Under the pieces are notes generated by a model, which was given only the letters and a program-made list of their open reading frames with translations, was not told where the DNA came from and made no database searches. The position numbers were made by a program, and so were the translations under genes. A DNA stretch of 64,000 bases from Paenisporosarcina sp. OV554 (GTDB lineage: Bacteria > Bacillota > Bacilli > Bacillales_A > Planococcaceae): NCBI RefSeq assembly GCF_003058165.1, contig NZ_QBUC01000003.1:124001-188000 (forward strand), given 5' to 3'. This document shows positions 28,056-36,259 of the stretch, piece after piece. Position 1 is the first letter of the stretch. Each line of letters opens with the position of its first letter.

Positions 28056-28328
28056 ATTAAGGCAGTTACATTTCAAGGAACGAAAGATATCCAAGTAAAA
28101 GAAGTTGCAGATCCCCTACTTCAAAAACGAGATGATATTATCATACGAATAACATCCACAGCCATTTGCGGTTCAGATCTTCACATTTATCAAGGAGCAC
28201 TTCCAGTTAGAAAAGACTACGTGATTGGACATGAACCAATGGGTATCGAAGAAGTTGGCTCAGAAGTGACCAAAGTTATATTTAACGACCATGAAGATGA
28301 AAGCATTAAGTTTGTCTTGAAACCATAG
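28056..28328 (+). pseudogene. Zinc alcohol dehydrogenase remnant (two ends fused, start codon lost)
   Basis: A perfect AAGGAGG (28042-28048) stands seven bases before ATT AAG GCA GTT, where family members begin ATG-AAA/AAG-GCA-GTT. From there 90 codons read through without interruption. The N-terminal catalytic domain is clear (TSTAICGSDLHIYQGALP, VIGHEPMGIEEVGSEV), with the zinc cysteine and histidine. After SEVTKV it jumps to DESIKFVLKP and a stop, which is the normal C-terminus of this medium-chain dehydrogenase group (AdhB/glutathione-independent formaldehyde dehydrogenase-like). About 270 residues including the NAD domain are gone. It is therefore an in-frame internal deletion with a mutated start. 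Confidence 0.9.
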
Positions 28329-28329
28329 A

Positions 28330-28374
28330 AAAATCCTCTTTAGCAAGTAATGACGCTAAAGAGGATTTTTTCAT
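28330..28374. terminator. Bidirectional terminator after the dehydrogenase remnant
   Basis: AAATCCTCTTTAGC / GCTAAAGAGGATTT with ten-base loop and T run; a leftover of the original dehydrogenase gene, also usable by the minus-strand gene. Confidence 0.88.
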
Positions 28375-28379
28375 TATTG

Positions 28380-28589
28380 TTAAAAGCGAAACACATCTGT
28401 GTTCATATGCTTTTTGACTTCAATTACACCTTCACCCAGTATAGGAAGTACCGAAGTTATGGTGTAGATTAAAAACATCACAAAAAATGTCAAGGCAATA
28501 AAGTTTATAGGCTTGTTCACAATTCCAAGCATACGTAATAGCATCCAATCTATTGTGACTTCCATAAACTCTTGTGCAGAATATTTCAT
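28380..28589 (-). CDS. Small hypothetical membrane protein
   Basis: 69 residues with one or two membrane spans (NKPINFIALTFFVMFLIYTI). No family is recognised. AGGGTGAG six bases before ATG and a terminator at its 3' end support a real gene. It is separate from the regulator genes that follow on the other strand. Confidence 0.6.
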   Translation of the reverse strand: MKYSAQEFMEVTIDWMLLRMLGIVNKPINFIALTFFVMFLIYTITSVLPILGEGVIEVKKHMNTDVFRF

Positions 28590-28826
28590 GACATCTCACC
28601 CTTCTTTTTACGACCTATTTTCAATCATTTATTTCTATAGACTTATTCTACATGAAAAAAACGTCGAAAAATGTCGAAAATGTTGGGAAAGTTTTCACAT
28701 TTAGAACCTAATAATCGTGAATATATGAAATAAATTTCTTAATTATGCTTTTGTTTATAGTTCTGCCAACGTATAGTAGGATTAAGATTAGAATTGTAAA
28801 ATGTAGCAAATTAGGAGACTACGCCC

Positions 28827-30116
28827 ATGAATAATTTTGGACACGTCATCAAACTTGAAAGAATTAGAAGGAACATGAAGCAAATAACACTTGCTCAGGG
28901 AGTTTGTACGCCCTCATACCTTAGTAAAATCGAAAATAATTCAATCATTCCAAGCCAAGAAGTTATTGATTTACTTTTAAATAGACTTGAACTATCTATC
29001 ACCCAAAACAAAAATTTGGATGATGATAGTTATCTTGCACATATACGAGAAATTTATTTCAATGCCATTATGAACAAAGATCGAGAACTCGTAGCTCAGC
29101 AGCTAAAGAAAATTAATAATGAACATTATTTGTTTAGTGATTCAAGCAACTATTATACATATCAACTTATGGTTTTAAGACTAACTCTTATCGCACAAAA
29201 AACGCGTGATGACACAAGTGAGTTGATTTTGGCTTTATCCGAGCTATCAAGTAATTTTAATGACCACCAGACGTTTTTATTTCACACATGTGTAGGTAAT
29301 TTCTATTATTTTAAACATGATTATGCATTAGCATTAAAAGCTTTTGAGCAAGCTTATAATGCTCATCAAAACGCATCTGCTTTAGATTGGGAAACTGCAG
29401 ATTTTTATTATATGCTGAGCTTAATTTACCTCAATCAGCAACGACTAGTAATTTGCATTGAATTTATTCAAAAAGCATTATCTTATTTCAAAGATAATTT
29501 CTATTATCACAGAGCAATTGAGTGTTATTTAGTATTGTCCGTCGCTCAAAAGAGATCGTTTAAACTTGACGAAGCTCAAGAAACATTACAATTAGCTAAA
29601 AGAATTACAATCCAACTTAATTTAGAAAAACACTTTTTTATGATTTTCCATAATCTTGGGTCCATATTGGCACAACGAGGAGATTGGGAAAAAGCAATTG
29701 AGCATTATATAGAAAGTATGACTTTAAGTGATGAAGCTGAAGTGAAATTGATGAGTATCATATCAATTGTTCAAGAGTTTTCAAAACAAGGGAATGCCAA
29801 TAAAGTAATTGAATGGGCTCAAAAGGGAATACAAATATCGTTAGATGAAGAAAATCCAGACTTGCAACTGTATCACCATCACTTAAATATATATATTTCT
29901 AAATACTCTGATTACCTAAACTTTGAACAGATTATATTAAAAGCTATTCAATTCTTTAAAAATACAAATGATTACATTTATATTTATAAATACTATACGT
30001 TTTTGGCAGAATATTTTTACGAAAAAAATAAATATAAAAATGCAGCTAAGTATTATTCAGCTGCAAATGAATATTTATTCTTAATTAATAATTATTCCTC
30101 GTGGGAAGATTTATAA
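28827..30116 (+). CDS. HTH-TPR transcriptional regulator, RNPP-like (copy 1)
   Basis: 429 residues. Residues about 7-60 are an XRE-type helix-turn-helix (LERIRRNMKQITLAQGVCTP, SYLSKIENN). From about 70 to the end the protein is alpha-helical with tetratricopeptide-like pairs (YALALKAFEQAYNAHQNAS, GDWEKAIEHYIESMTLSDEA, KYKNAAKYYSAANEYLFL). This is the architecture of peptide-controlled RNPP regulators (PlcR, NprR) and of AimR. It is a full-length paralogue of the gene at 30780: same length, same MNN start and nearly identical HTH helices. Unlike that copy, no pro-peptide gene follows; a strong terminator begins five bases after the stop. AGGAG lies nine bases before ATG. Target genes and ligand are unknown. 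Confidence 0.85.
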   Translation: MNNFGHVIKLERIRRNMKQITLAQGVCTPSYLSKIENNSIIPSQEVIDLLLNRLELSITQNKNLDDDSYLAHIREIYFNAIMNKDRELVAQQLKKINNEHYLFSDSSNYYTYQLMVLRLTLIAQKTRDDTSELILALSELSSNFNDHQTFLFHTCVGNFYYFKHDYALALKAFEQAYNAHQNASALDWETADFYYMLSLIYLNQQRLVICIEFIQKALSYFKDNFYYHRAIECYLVLSVAQKRSFKLDEAQETLQLAKRITIQLNLEKHFFMIFHNLGSILAQRGDWEKAIEHYIESMTLSDEAEVKLMSIISIVQEFSKQGNANKVIEWAQKGIQISLDEENPDLQLYHHHLNIYISKYSDYLNFEQIILKAIQFFKNTNDYIYIYKYYTFLAEYFYEKNKYKNAAKYYSAANEYLFLINNYSSWEDL

Positions 30117-30120
30117 ATGC

Positions 30121-30170
30121 AAAAGCCTGTAACTAGTTCCCGAGGTCGGGGGAACTAATTACAGGCTTTT
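30121..30170. terminator. Strong terminator after HTH-TPR copy 1
   Basis: Inverted repeat AAAAGCCTGTAA...TAGTTCCC with GGGGAACTA...TTACAGGCTTTT, about 20 paired bases, at 30121-30170. Between converging genes, so useful to both. Confidence 0.88.
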
Positions 30171-30216
30171 CTGTGTATGTCAGAGACATTGGCGAAGATG
30201 TCTTTGAACGCAATGA

Positions 30217-30513
30217 TTAACTTGCTGTCGTATAGACTAAACAACCATGTTCATAGTCTATATAATAACTGTCAATTTTTTGTGAAGGACAAAGCGATTC
30301 TGCGTTCTTGTGTTTATTCGCAGTACGTTTGTTTACCTTCGAAATTATAAATCCTTCTTCTTTTATGTCTACTAATAATATGTCGCCAACTTTCATTCCA
30401 TGCTTTAAATCATCCGTTGGAACCACTAATACGTTTGAATCACTAGGAAATTCTAAAAGTACTGCTAAATCATCTTCAAACCGATCCAATTTGTACATTC
30501 TCCCTGTAAACAT
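30217..30513 (-). CDS. DUF3006-type small protein
   Basis: 98 residues. The N-terminal YKLDRFEDDLAVLLEF followed by VVPTDDLKHGMKVGDILLVD resembles DUF3006, small beta-rich proteins often found near hydrolases in Firmicutes; function unknown. The C-terminal 30 residues (after SKVNKRTANKHKNAESL) are unlike the domain and include one cysteine pair. AAAGGGAG precedes ATG by nine bases. It lies between the two regulator copies on the opposite strand. Confidence 0.7.
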   Translation of the reverse strand: MFTGRMYKLDRFEDDLAVLLEFPSDSNVLVVPTDDLKHGMKVGDILLVDIKEEGFIISKVNKRTANKHKNAESLCPSQKIDSYYIDYEHGCLVYTTAS

Positions 30514-30664
30514 AATGAACAGCTCCCTTTTAAAATGATGTTTTGCTTGAAGAAAGTTATTAATTGCTAAATATTCTTAATAAACGTAGAATTTGAAGAA
30601 TATTAATTGATTAACTAGTTACAATATAATCATAATTCGTTAAGATAGAATAAGAAAGAAAAAC

Positions 30665-30730
30665 AGGTTGGGAAACTTTTTTCCAAAACACGCGTTTTTT
30701 TATAGGTATTCCTATAATGTTTCCCAACCT
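30665..30730. promoter_or_regulatory. Nested inverted repeats upstream of HTH-TPR copy 2
   Basis: Perfect 12-base arms AGGTTGGGAAAC (30665-30676) and GTTTCCCAACCT (30719-30730) enclose a smaller hairpin TATAGG/CCTATA (30701-30716). It lies 50 bases before the start codon, so it is probably in the leader or promoter region. GTTGGGAAA also occurs upstream of copy 1 (28682-28690), each time followed by a T-rich run. An operator, attenuator or mRNA structure are all possible. Confidence 0.55.
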
Positions 30731-30779
30731 CGTGTAGTAGATATGACTCAATTACTCTAGTAGTATAAAAGGTGGATAT

Positions 30780-32069
30780 ATGAATAATATTGGTTTACTA
30801 ATCAAAATGGCACGTATCCAACAGAATATGAAGCAAGTTAGTCTAGCCAAAGGTATTTGTTCCACATCCTACTTAAGTAAGATTGAGAATAACCAAACAA
30901 TACCTAGTGAAGATGTACTACAACTTCTTTTGGAAAGACTGGATTTAGATTATGAAGATCTTTCCACTGAACAAGAATTGAAGTTTTTATCTGAACTTTA
31001 TTCGCTCTATAGAGAAGCAATTATTGAAAGAAATAAAAGCGAGATATTAGAAAGGCTAACTACATATAATAAAAGAAATTTTCTTTTTGTAGATGAAAGT
31101 AACTTTTTTACGTATAATCTCTATTTATTTCGACTATATTTAATTACAGAAGCTGATAATGAAACAGTAAAAAATCTGATGAATGCATTAGAACAAATGC
31201 AAGAAAAGTTTAACGATCGCCAAAAGTTTATTTTCAATAATAATTGTGGTTTATATCTTTATTTATTGAACGATTATAAAGTTGCTTTAAATCATTTCGA
31301 AATTGCCCTCGAAAGCGTTACAAACTTTCATCTAGATGAATGGGAACTTGCTGACTTTTACCATGCTATTAGTATGGCCTATCTTTCTAATAACCACTTA
31401 TTAAACACAATTGAATATTCTACTAAGTCATTAAATTATTACAAAGACAATTTAATTTTTGCTAGGGCAATTGATTGTTATATCGTTACCGGTGTTGCAC
31501 AAATGATGACATCCAAATTTAAGAGTGCCGAAGAATGTTTTTTACTCACAAAGAAATTGGCAAAAGATATTAGATTAAATAAATATGAAGGTATTATTAC
31601 TCAAAACTTGGGAGCTCTGTATTCTTTACAAGGAAATTGTGATAAAGCAATAGAATATTTCATCGAAAGCCTTGATTATTGGCATGATACAGATGGTGAA
31701 TTAATAACGATTTACTCTATTGTTAAAGAATATTCTAAGAAAGAAAACATTGAAAAGGTTATTGAATGGTGTGATAAAGGGCTTGCTTCAATTGAAGAGA
31801 ATTCGTCGGAAAAGCATAAGTCATTTTTCTATCATTTTAGTATATATAAAGTCATAAAAGAAATGGATTTAAACTCTGAACAACTGATTCTCTCTGCAAT
31901 CCAGCATTTTGAAAGTGTTAAGGATTATCGCTATGCTAACAAATATTCAATTTTGTTGGGTAACATTTATAGTGAAAATAGGAAATATAAAAACTCTGCC
32001 TTAATTTATCAAAAAGCTGTTTTTTACCAGTTTCAATTGAAATCTATTAATTCATTGGAGGAATTATAA
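30780..32069 (+). CDS. HTH-TPR transcriptional regulator, RNPP-like (copy 2, with cognate pro-peptide)
   Basis: 429 residues, paralogue of the gene at 28827. Residues about 7-60 hold the helix-turn-helix (MARIQQNMKQVSLAKGICST, SYLSKIENN). The remainder is TPR-like helical repeats (YKVALNHFEIALESV, GNCDKAIEYFIESLDYW, RKYKNSALIYQKAVFYQ). The stop codon overlaps by one base (TAATG) the start of a 46-residue exported peptide gene, the arrangement seen for NprR-NprX, PlcR-PapR and Rap-Phr pairs. This makes a peptide-responsive regulator very likely. AAGGTGG four bases before ATG sets the start. A long leader with nested inverted repeats lies upstream. DNA target and ligand sequence are not known. 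Confidence 0.88.
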   Translation: MNNIGLLIKMARIQQNMKQVSLAKGICSTSYLSKIENNQTIPSEDVLQLLLERLDLDYEDLSTEQELKFLSELYSLYREAIIERNKSEILERLTTYNKRNFLFVDESNFFTYNLYLFRLYLITEADNETVKNLMNALEQMQEKFNDRQKFIFNNNCGLYLYLLNDYKVALNHFEIALESVTNFHLDEWELADFYHAISMAYLSNNHLLNTIEYSTKSLNYYKDNLIFARAIDCYIVTGVAQMMTSKFKSAEECFLLTKKLAKDIRLNKYEGIITQNLGALYSLQGNCDKAIEYFIESLDYWHDTDGELITIYSIVKEYSKKENIEKVIEWCDKGLASIEENSSEKHKSFFYHFSIYKVIKEMDLNSEQLILSAIQHFESVKDYRYANKYSILLGNIYSENRKYKNSALIYQKAVFYQFQLKSINSLEEL

Positions 32070-32209
32070 TGAAAAAGAAATTATTGGTTACATTTATCGC
32101 AGCGGTAATTATTATTGCATTTAGTCAACAAGGTATTACATTAGCTGAAAATGTGCTTCCAAGAATCACAGGCACACCAACAACTACATTTGTCACATTA
32201 AGCAACTAG
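32069..32209 (+). CDS. Exported signal-peptide precursor (Phr/NprX-like) paired with HTH-TPR copy 2
   Basis: A 46-residue frame whose ATG overlaps the regulator stop codon by one base, with GGAGG six bases upstream inside the regulator's last codons. It starts with four residues MKKK, then a hydrophobic core LLVTFIAAVIIIAFSQ, and a likely signal-peptidase site after ITLA. The remaining 20 residues are polar and uncharged-rich, ending TPTTTFVTLSN. Size, export signal, overlap with an HTH-TPR gene and a terminator right after are the marks of Phr/PapR/NprX-type pro-peptides. The mature signal is probably 5-10 residues from the C-terminal part; the exact segment cannot be read from sequence. Confidence 0.82.
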   Translation: MKKKLLVTFIAAVIIIAFSQQGITLAENVLPRITGTPTTTFVTLSN

Positions 32210-32214
32210 TCAAA

Positions 32215-32260
32215 AAGCAGCAACGACTTGATTCAATTCAAGTCGCTGCTGCTTTTTTTA
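32215..32260. terminator. Terminator of the regulator/peptide operon
   Basis: AGCAGCAACGACTTGA / TCAAGTCGCTGCTGCT hairpin plus seven T, six bases after the peptide stop; overlaps the end of the converging small membrane gene. Confidence 0.9.
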
Positions 32261-32422
32261 TTTAATTTGTCTTTTGGATACTCCATCAGAGAGTGAGTGT
32301 TCTATTTGGTTGAGTTTATTTTTACGTTTTTTCATTGAAATGAACATAAAGATTAGTAGGCCAATGATGATCAGAGGAATTATGAAAACTATGATTGTGA
32401 TAATGACAACACTAAGATTCAA
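32258..32422 (-). CDS. Small single-span membrane protein with TTG start
   Basis: 54 residues: NLSVVIITIIVFIIPLIIIG is a membrane span continuing into LLIFMFIS, followed by a basic, polar tail (MKKRKNKLNQIEHSLSDGVS). GGGAGTG lies about seven bases before the TTG start. The family is not recognised. It converges on the peptide gene and shares its terminator, so a role in peptide export or uptake is possible but unsupported. Confidence 0.55.
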   Translation of the reverse strand: MNLSVVIITIIVFIIPLIIIGLLIFMFISMKKRKNKLNQIEHSLSDGVSKRQIK

Positions 32423-32602
32423 TTTGATTCACTCCCTTCCCTCTAATTCTATATATGTATATAATACGCAATTGCTTATGTTTCAGTTTCATGAAATATC
32501 AAAATTTAGTTTGGCATACATCAACTATTGCCCATTATGAGTTTCGAGTTAAACTTGTTGTGTTAAAGAGCAACGTAACGCAATTATTTAAATGAACAAT
32601 AT

Positions 32603-32637
32603 AATAAAAGCCACCTAGTTCATAGTGTGGCTTTTAT
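32603..32637. terminator. Terminator at the nifS 3' end
   Basis: ATAAAAGCCAC / GTGGCTTTTAT hairpin; one arm lies in the last codons of nifS. Confidence 0.7.
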
Positions 32638-33756
32638 TATGTCATTTAGTGATTGTTTTACGACTTTCAAAAATATCTCTACTTCTTGAGATGTTGTATG
32701 TTGGTTAAAAGAAATACGGACAAATTTTCTTGCCTCGTCACTGGCATAGCCAATTGCACTCATTGCAGACATTGCCTCTCCAAATCCAATTTTACAAGCA
32801 GTACCTGTCGAAATGGCGATTTGCTGGCGATTACATTCAAGCATCATCCATTGCCCTTCCACGTGAGGCATAATAAGTCCTAAAATAAACGGGGACTTAG
32901 TGTATTTATCACCGACCAATTGGACACCTTTTGGTAAGTTCTCCAACACAAAAGTTTGCAATCGTAGTGCCTGTTGAAAAGCTTCTGCTTGATCAGACAA
33001 TGCATATTTAGCTGCGATTGTTGCCGAAACAATTGCCGGAACGTCGACCGTGCCTGATCGAAATCCATGCTGATGTGTGGTGCCTTCATAAACAGATTCC
33101 CAGTGTACCGAAGGATTTATATAAACGATTCCGACACCTTTTGGTCCCCCGATTTTATGCGCTGAGCACACAATAGATGTTACGCCCAGGTCAGTCACAT
33201 CTAGAGCAATTTTCCCCAATCCTTGGACGATATCACAATGAAAAGGAACGCCTAAATGCTTGGCATAATTGGCACATTCTTTAACTGGTTGAATGGCACC
33301 CATTTCCGAGTTAACTAACTGCATGACAATTAACGCGGTTTGATGATTTACAGCTTGTTCAAATGCTTGGATATCTATAACTCCAAAAATATTAACTGGA
33401 ATGTAATGAATGCGATATCCCTCTTTTTCTAATTCGTGCATCGTGGTTAATACAGAGGCATGTTCTAACTTTGTCGTTACAATGTCCTTGAACTCCGGAG
33501 GTCTTCCTCTTAAAAGTGATCGAATCGTTAGTTGATTTCCTTCTGAAGCATTTGCTGTAAAGTAAATTCCTTCTTCACGTCCATTAAAAAAACGTCCCCA
33601 CATTTGTCTACACGAAGCAACATAGTCAGCTGCAGTACAACCAGCATCATGCAAACTTTGAGTGTTTCCAAAAGCCGAGGTAGCAGCTTCTATATAAGCG
33701 GCCAATGCTTCTTTTCTCATAGGAGAGGTGGCAGCGGAGTCTAAGTAAATCATCAT
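32620..33756 (-). CDS. nifS: Cysteine desulfurase (NifS-type, NAD-biosynthesis associated)
   Basis: A 378-residue class V PLP aminotransferase-fold enzyme. It has an N-terminal IYLDSAATSPMRKEAL, the PLP lysine in VCSAHKIGGPKGVGI, and the active-site cysteine in ISTGTACKIGFGEAMSAM. It takes sulfur from cysteine; in B. subtilis the nifS next to nadBCA supplies sulfur for the NadA [4Fe-4S] cluster. The gene is divergent from nadB with a 110-base shared promoter region. In B. subtilis nifS is followed by nadR/niaR; no such gene is seen here. Confidence 0.92.
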   Translation of the reverse strand: MMIYLDSAATSPMRKEALAAYIEAATSAFGNTQSLHDAGCTAADYVASCRQMWGRFFNGREEGIYFTANASEGNQLTIRSLLRGRPPEFKDIVTTKLEHASVLTTMHELEKEGYRIHYIPVNIFGVIDIQAFEQAVNHQTALIVMQLVNSEMGAIQPVKECANYAKHLGVPFHCDIVQGLGKIALDVTDLGVTSIVCSAHKIGGPKGVGIVYINPSVHWESVYEGTTHQHGFRSGTVDVPAIVSATIAAKYALSDQAEAFQQALRLQTFVLENLPKGVQLVGDKYTKSPFILGLIMPHVEGQWMMLECNRQQIAISTGTACKIGFGEAMSAMSAIGYASDEARKFVRISFNQHTTSQEVEIFLKVVKQSLNDIIKATL

Positions 33757-33822
33757 CTCATCACCAAATTCCTTCCAAAAATGATTTTCTTCTTGTAATC
33801 ACTGTATCTTTATGTCATTAAT

Positions 33823-33836
33823 AGTGTCAAGACACT
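33823..33836. promoter_or_regulatory. Candidate operator between nifS and nadB
   Basis: A perfect palindrome AGTGTC-AA-GACACT, 30 bases before the nadB start and centred in the divergent region. In B. subtilis both nad transcription units are repressed by NiaR (YrxA) from this intergenic region; whether this palindrome is the NiaR site is inference. Confidence 0.5.
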
Positions 33837-33866
33837 TGTAAACTTTCAGTAAAGTTGGTGTAAAAA

Positions 33867-35408
33867 ATGTTTGATATATGCATAGTTGGTGGTGGTGTTG
33901 CAGGGTTGATGTTAGCTTATTCTCTCCCCTCTTCAATGTCTATTGCCATCCTCACAAAAGAAGATCCGTTGACGAGTAATACTGCGCTAGCTCAAGGCGG
34001 GATTGCAGCTTCTTTATCTCCCTTTGACTCACCTTCGACACATGCCGTTGACACGATGCTTGCCACTGCTAATCATGCACATTTAGAACGAGTTGACATC
34101 CTCGTTCAAGAAGGGAAAATACTCGTCGAGAAACTGATGTCACAAGGACTCCCTTTTGACATGACTACGAGTGGAGCTCCTAATCTAGGTCAAGAAGCCG
34201 CACACACTCATAGAAGAATTTTACATGCAGGTGGAGATCAAACCGGAAAGATGCTGATGCAATATCTGCTTAAACATACTCAAGAAAAAGTAACTCGTCT
34301 CCCTTTTCATACCGTCTTACAATTACAACTCCAAGAAGGTCGTTGTACAGGGGTAATAGTAGGTGACGAACACGGGAGAAGACATGAAATACAAGCGCGA
34401 CATATTGTACTAGCGACAGGAGGAATTGGTCAACTTTACAGTCAAACATCCAATTCATCTGTTGCAACTGGCGACGGGTTATCGCTTGCCTATCATGCTG
34501 GGGCCGTTTTAGAAGATTTAGAATTTGTTCAATTCCACCCCACTATTTTTACGTTAAAGGGAAAATCTTGTGGTCTTATTTCCGAGGCTGTAAGAGGTGA
34601 AGGTGCTTTTCTAGTTAATCAAGACGGGGTACGTGTGATGAAAGACGTTCACCCTTTACTCGAGCTAGCACCAAGAGATATTGTAGCCCGTGTTATTGAG
34701 TGGCACTGGCAAAAGAATGATCCGGTATTTTTAGATGCACGACATATTTACCGATTTGATCAAAAGTTTCCATCTATTTTCGCAAATTGCTTAAGTCATG
34801 GCCTAAACCCTCTTCATGAATTATTACCAGTACGCCCAGGTACCCACTTTCATATGGGCGGCGTAAAAACGAATGATGTCGGGGAAACTTCTGTTTCACA
34901 ATTGTATGCGATCGGTGAAATCGCTTCAACTGGTGTCCACGGCGCCAATCGTTTAGCCAGTAATTCATTATTAGAAGGTCTTGTCTTCGCACAAAGATTG
35001 GCTAAAAGAATAGAAGGAACAGTGATTCGTCAAGTAAACAAACATTCCATAAGGATTAATTCGAAGTTGTTGAATCAGCACAAATTCACTGAAATGGAAC
35101 TGCGGATGACCGAGCAAGTTGGGATTATAAGGTCTGAAAAGGGATTAAATGCATTCGTTAACGATTTCCCTCTTTATCCTTTAAATCTTGCTGAATATAC
35201 GAATCAGGAAATACCATTTATCCATCGTTATACCGCAAGCAGTTTGATTGCAAAATCCGCTTTGCTTCGAACTGAAAGCAGAGGTGGTCACTATCGTCAT
35301 GATTACCCGACCTCTTCAGATGAATGGACAGGAAAAGTAATTGAACAATCCATCCAAGGGGTGTCGATTGGGACGCGCAAAATTGAACGTAAGGAGACTG
35401 TCAAATGA
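33867..35408 (+). CDS. nadB: L-aspartate oxidase
   Basis: 513 residues. It has N-terminal FAD-binding ICIVGGGVAGLMLAYSL, the substrate/FAD block NTALAQGGIAASLS, HTHRRILHAGGDQTGKMLM, LATGGIGQLYSQTSN, FVQFHPTIF, LISEAVRGEGAFL and ASTGVHGANRLASNSLLEGL. It oxidises aspartate to iminoaspartate, the first step of de novo NAD synthesis. The stop overlaps the nadC start by four bases. The C-terminal helical domain is short, giving a length close to B. subtilis NadB (531). Confidence 0.96.
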   Translation: MFDICIVGGGVAGLMLAYSLPSSMSIAILTKEDPLTSNTALAQGGIAASLSPFDSPSTHAVDTMLATANHAHLERVDILVQEGKILVEKLMSQGLPFDMTTSGAPNLGQEAAHTHRRILHAGGDQTGKMLMQYLLKHTQEKVTRLPFHTVLQLQLQEGRCTGVIVGDEHGRRHEIQARHIVLATGGIGQLYSQTSNSSVATGDGLSLAYHAGAVLEDLEFVQFHPTIFTLKGKSCGLISEAVRGEGAFLVNQDGVRVMKDVHPLLELAPRDIVARVIEWHWQKNDPVFLDARHIYRFDQKFPSIFANCLSHGLNPLHELLPVRPGTHFHMGGVKTNDVGETSVSQLYAIGEIASTGVHGANRLASNSLLEGLVFAQRLAKRIEGTVIRQVNKHSIRINSKLLNQHKFTEMELRMTEQVGIIRSEKGLNAFVNDFPLYPLNLAEYTNQEIPFIHRYTASSLIAKSALLRTESRGGHYRHDYPTSSDEWTGKVIEQSIQGVSIGTRKIERKETVK

Positions 35409-36259
35409 ACCGGTTGAAAGTAGAAGAAGCATTAAAACATTTCTTGATTGAAGATATAGGCGATCGTGACGTGTCTTCAGTCATATTCAGAGAAACGGAT
35501 ATTGGAGAAGCAATTGTCCGGTTTAAAGAAGATGGAGTAATTGCCGGTTTGCACTGTTTTAAATGGGGTTACGGCTTACTAGATGAAGGCGTGAAAGTTG
35601 AATTATTAAAGTCAGATGGTGATTACGTAAAGTCTGGTGAAGCTATAGTTCGTTTAACTGGTCCTGTAGCGTCATTACTTTCAGGCGAGCGTGTGTTGTT
35701 GAATTTGGTTCAACGTATGAGTGCTATAGCGACATTAACAGCACAATGCGTTGAGACTTTAGGTTCTTCCCGAACTCGTATTGTAGATACACGTAAAACA
35801 ACACCTGGTCTTCGAATGTTCGAAAAATATGCGGTTCGGGCAGGTGGAGGTTTCAACCATCGTATCGGCCTATACGACGCTGTCATGCTAAAAGATAATC
35901 ATATTGCTGCGGCAGGTTCCATCACGAAGGCTGTAGATAGAGTTCGTGCTTCGCTAGGTCATATGGTGATGATCGAAGTCGAAGTCGAAACGGAACAACA
36001 ATTACAAGAAGCAATTGCGGCTCAACCACATGTCATTATGTTTGATAACCAGACACCAGAAACAATGACACGTTGGGTAAAACTAGTCCCTTCATCTATT
36101 CGAACTGAAGCCTCAGGGGGAATAGATTTAAACAAATTGGCAGCATATCGAAACACAGGAGTCGATGTTATTTCCATTGGTGCATTAACACATAGTGTAT
36201 CAAATATAGATATCAGTATGAATTTGTCAGTTTCGAGTAAGGAGGCTGTATTCGTTTGA
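35405..36259 (+). CDS. nadC: Nicotinate-nucleotide pyrophosphorylase (carboxylating)
   Basis: 284 residues. It contains [10 protein letters not shown] near the N-terminus, [39 protein letters not shown] (phosphoribosyl-pyrophosphate and quinolinate contacts), [20 protein letters not shown], and [13 protein letters not shown]. It converts quinolinate and PRPP to nicotinate mononucleotide. It overlaps nadB and nadA by four bases each (ATGA and TTGA type junctions), so the operon is tightly coupled. Confidence 0.96.
   Translation: MNRLKVEEALKHFLIEDIGDRDVSSVIFRETDIGEAIVRFKEDGVIAGLHCFKWGYGLLDEGVKVELLKSDGDYVKSGEAIVRLTGPVASLLSGERVLLNLVQRMSAIATLTAQCVETLGSSRTRIVDTRKTTPGLRMFEKYAVRAGGGFNHRIGLYDAVMLKDNHIAAAGSITKAVDRVRASLGHMVMIEVEVETEQQLQEAIAAQPHVIMFDNQTPETMTRWVKLVPSSIRTEASGGIDLNKLAAYRNTGVDVISIGALTHSVSNIDISMNLSVSSKEAVFV

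Noticed and set aside
30117-30158. 13-codon frame right after regulator copy 1, considered as a signal peptide
   Set aside because: It coincides with the terminator stem, has no signal sequence or ribosome binding site.
32274-32540. Plus-strand frame of 88 codons after the pro-peptide terminator
   Set aside because: It lies opposite a better supported small membrane protein gene and has no ribosome binding site.
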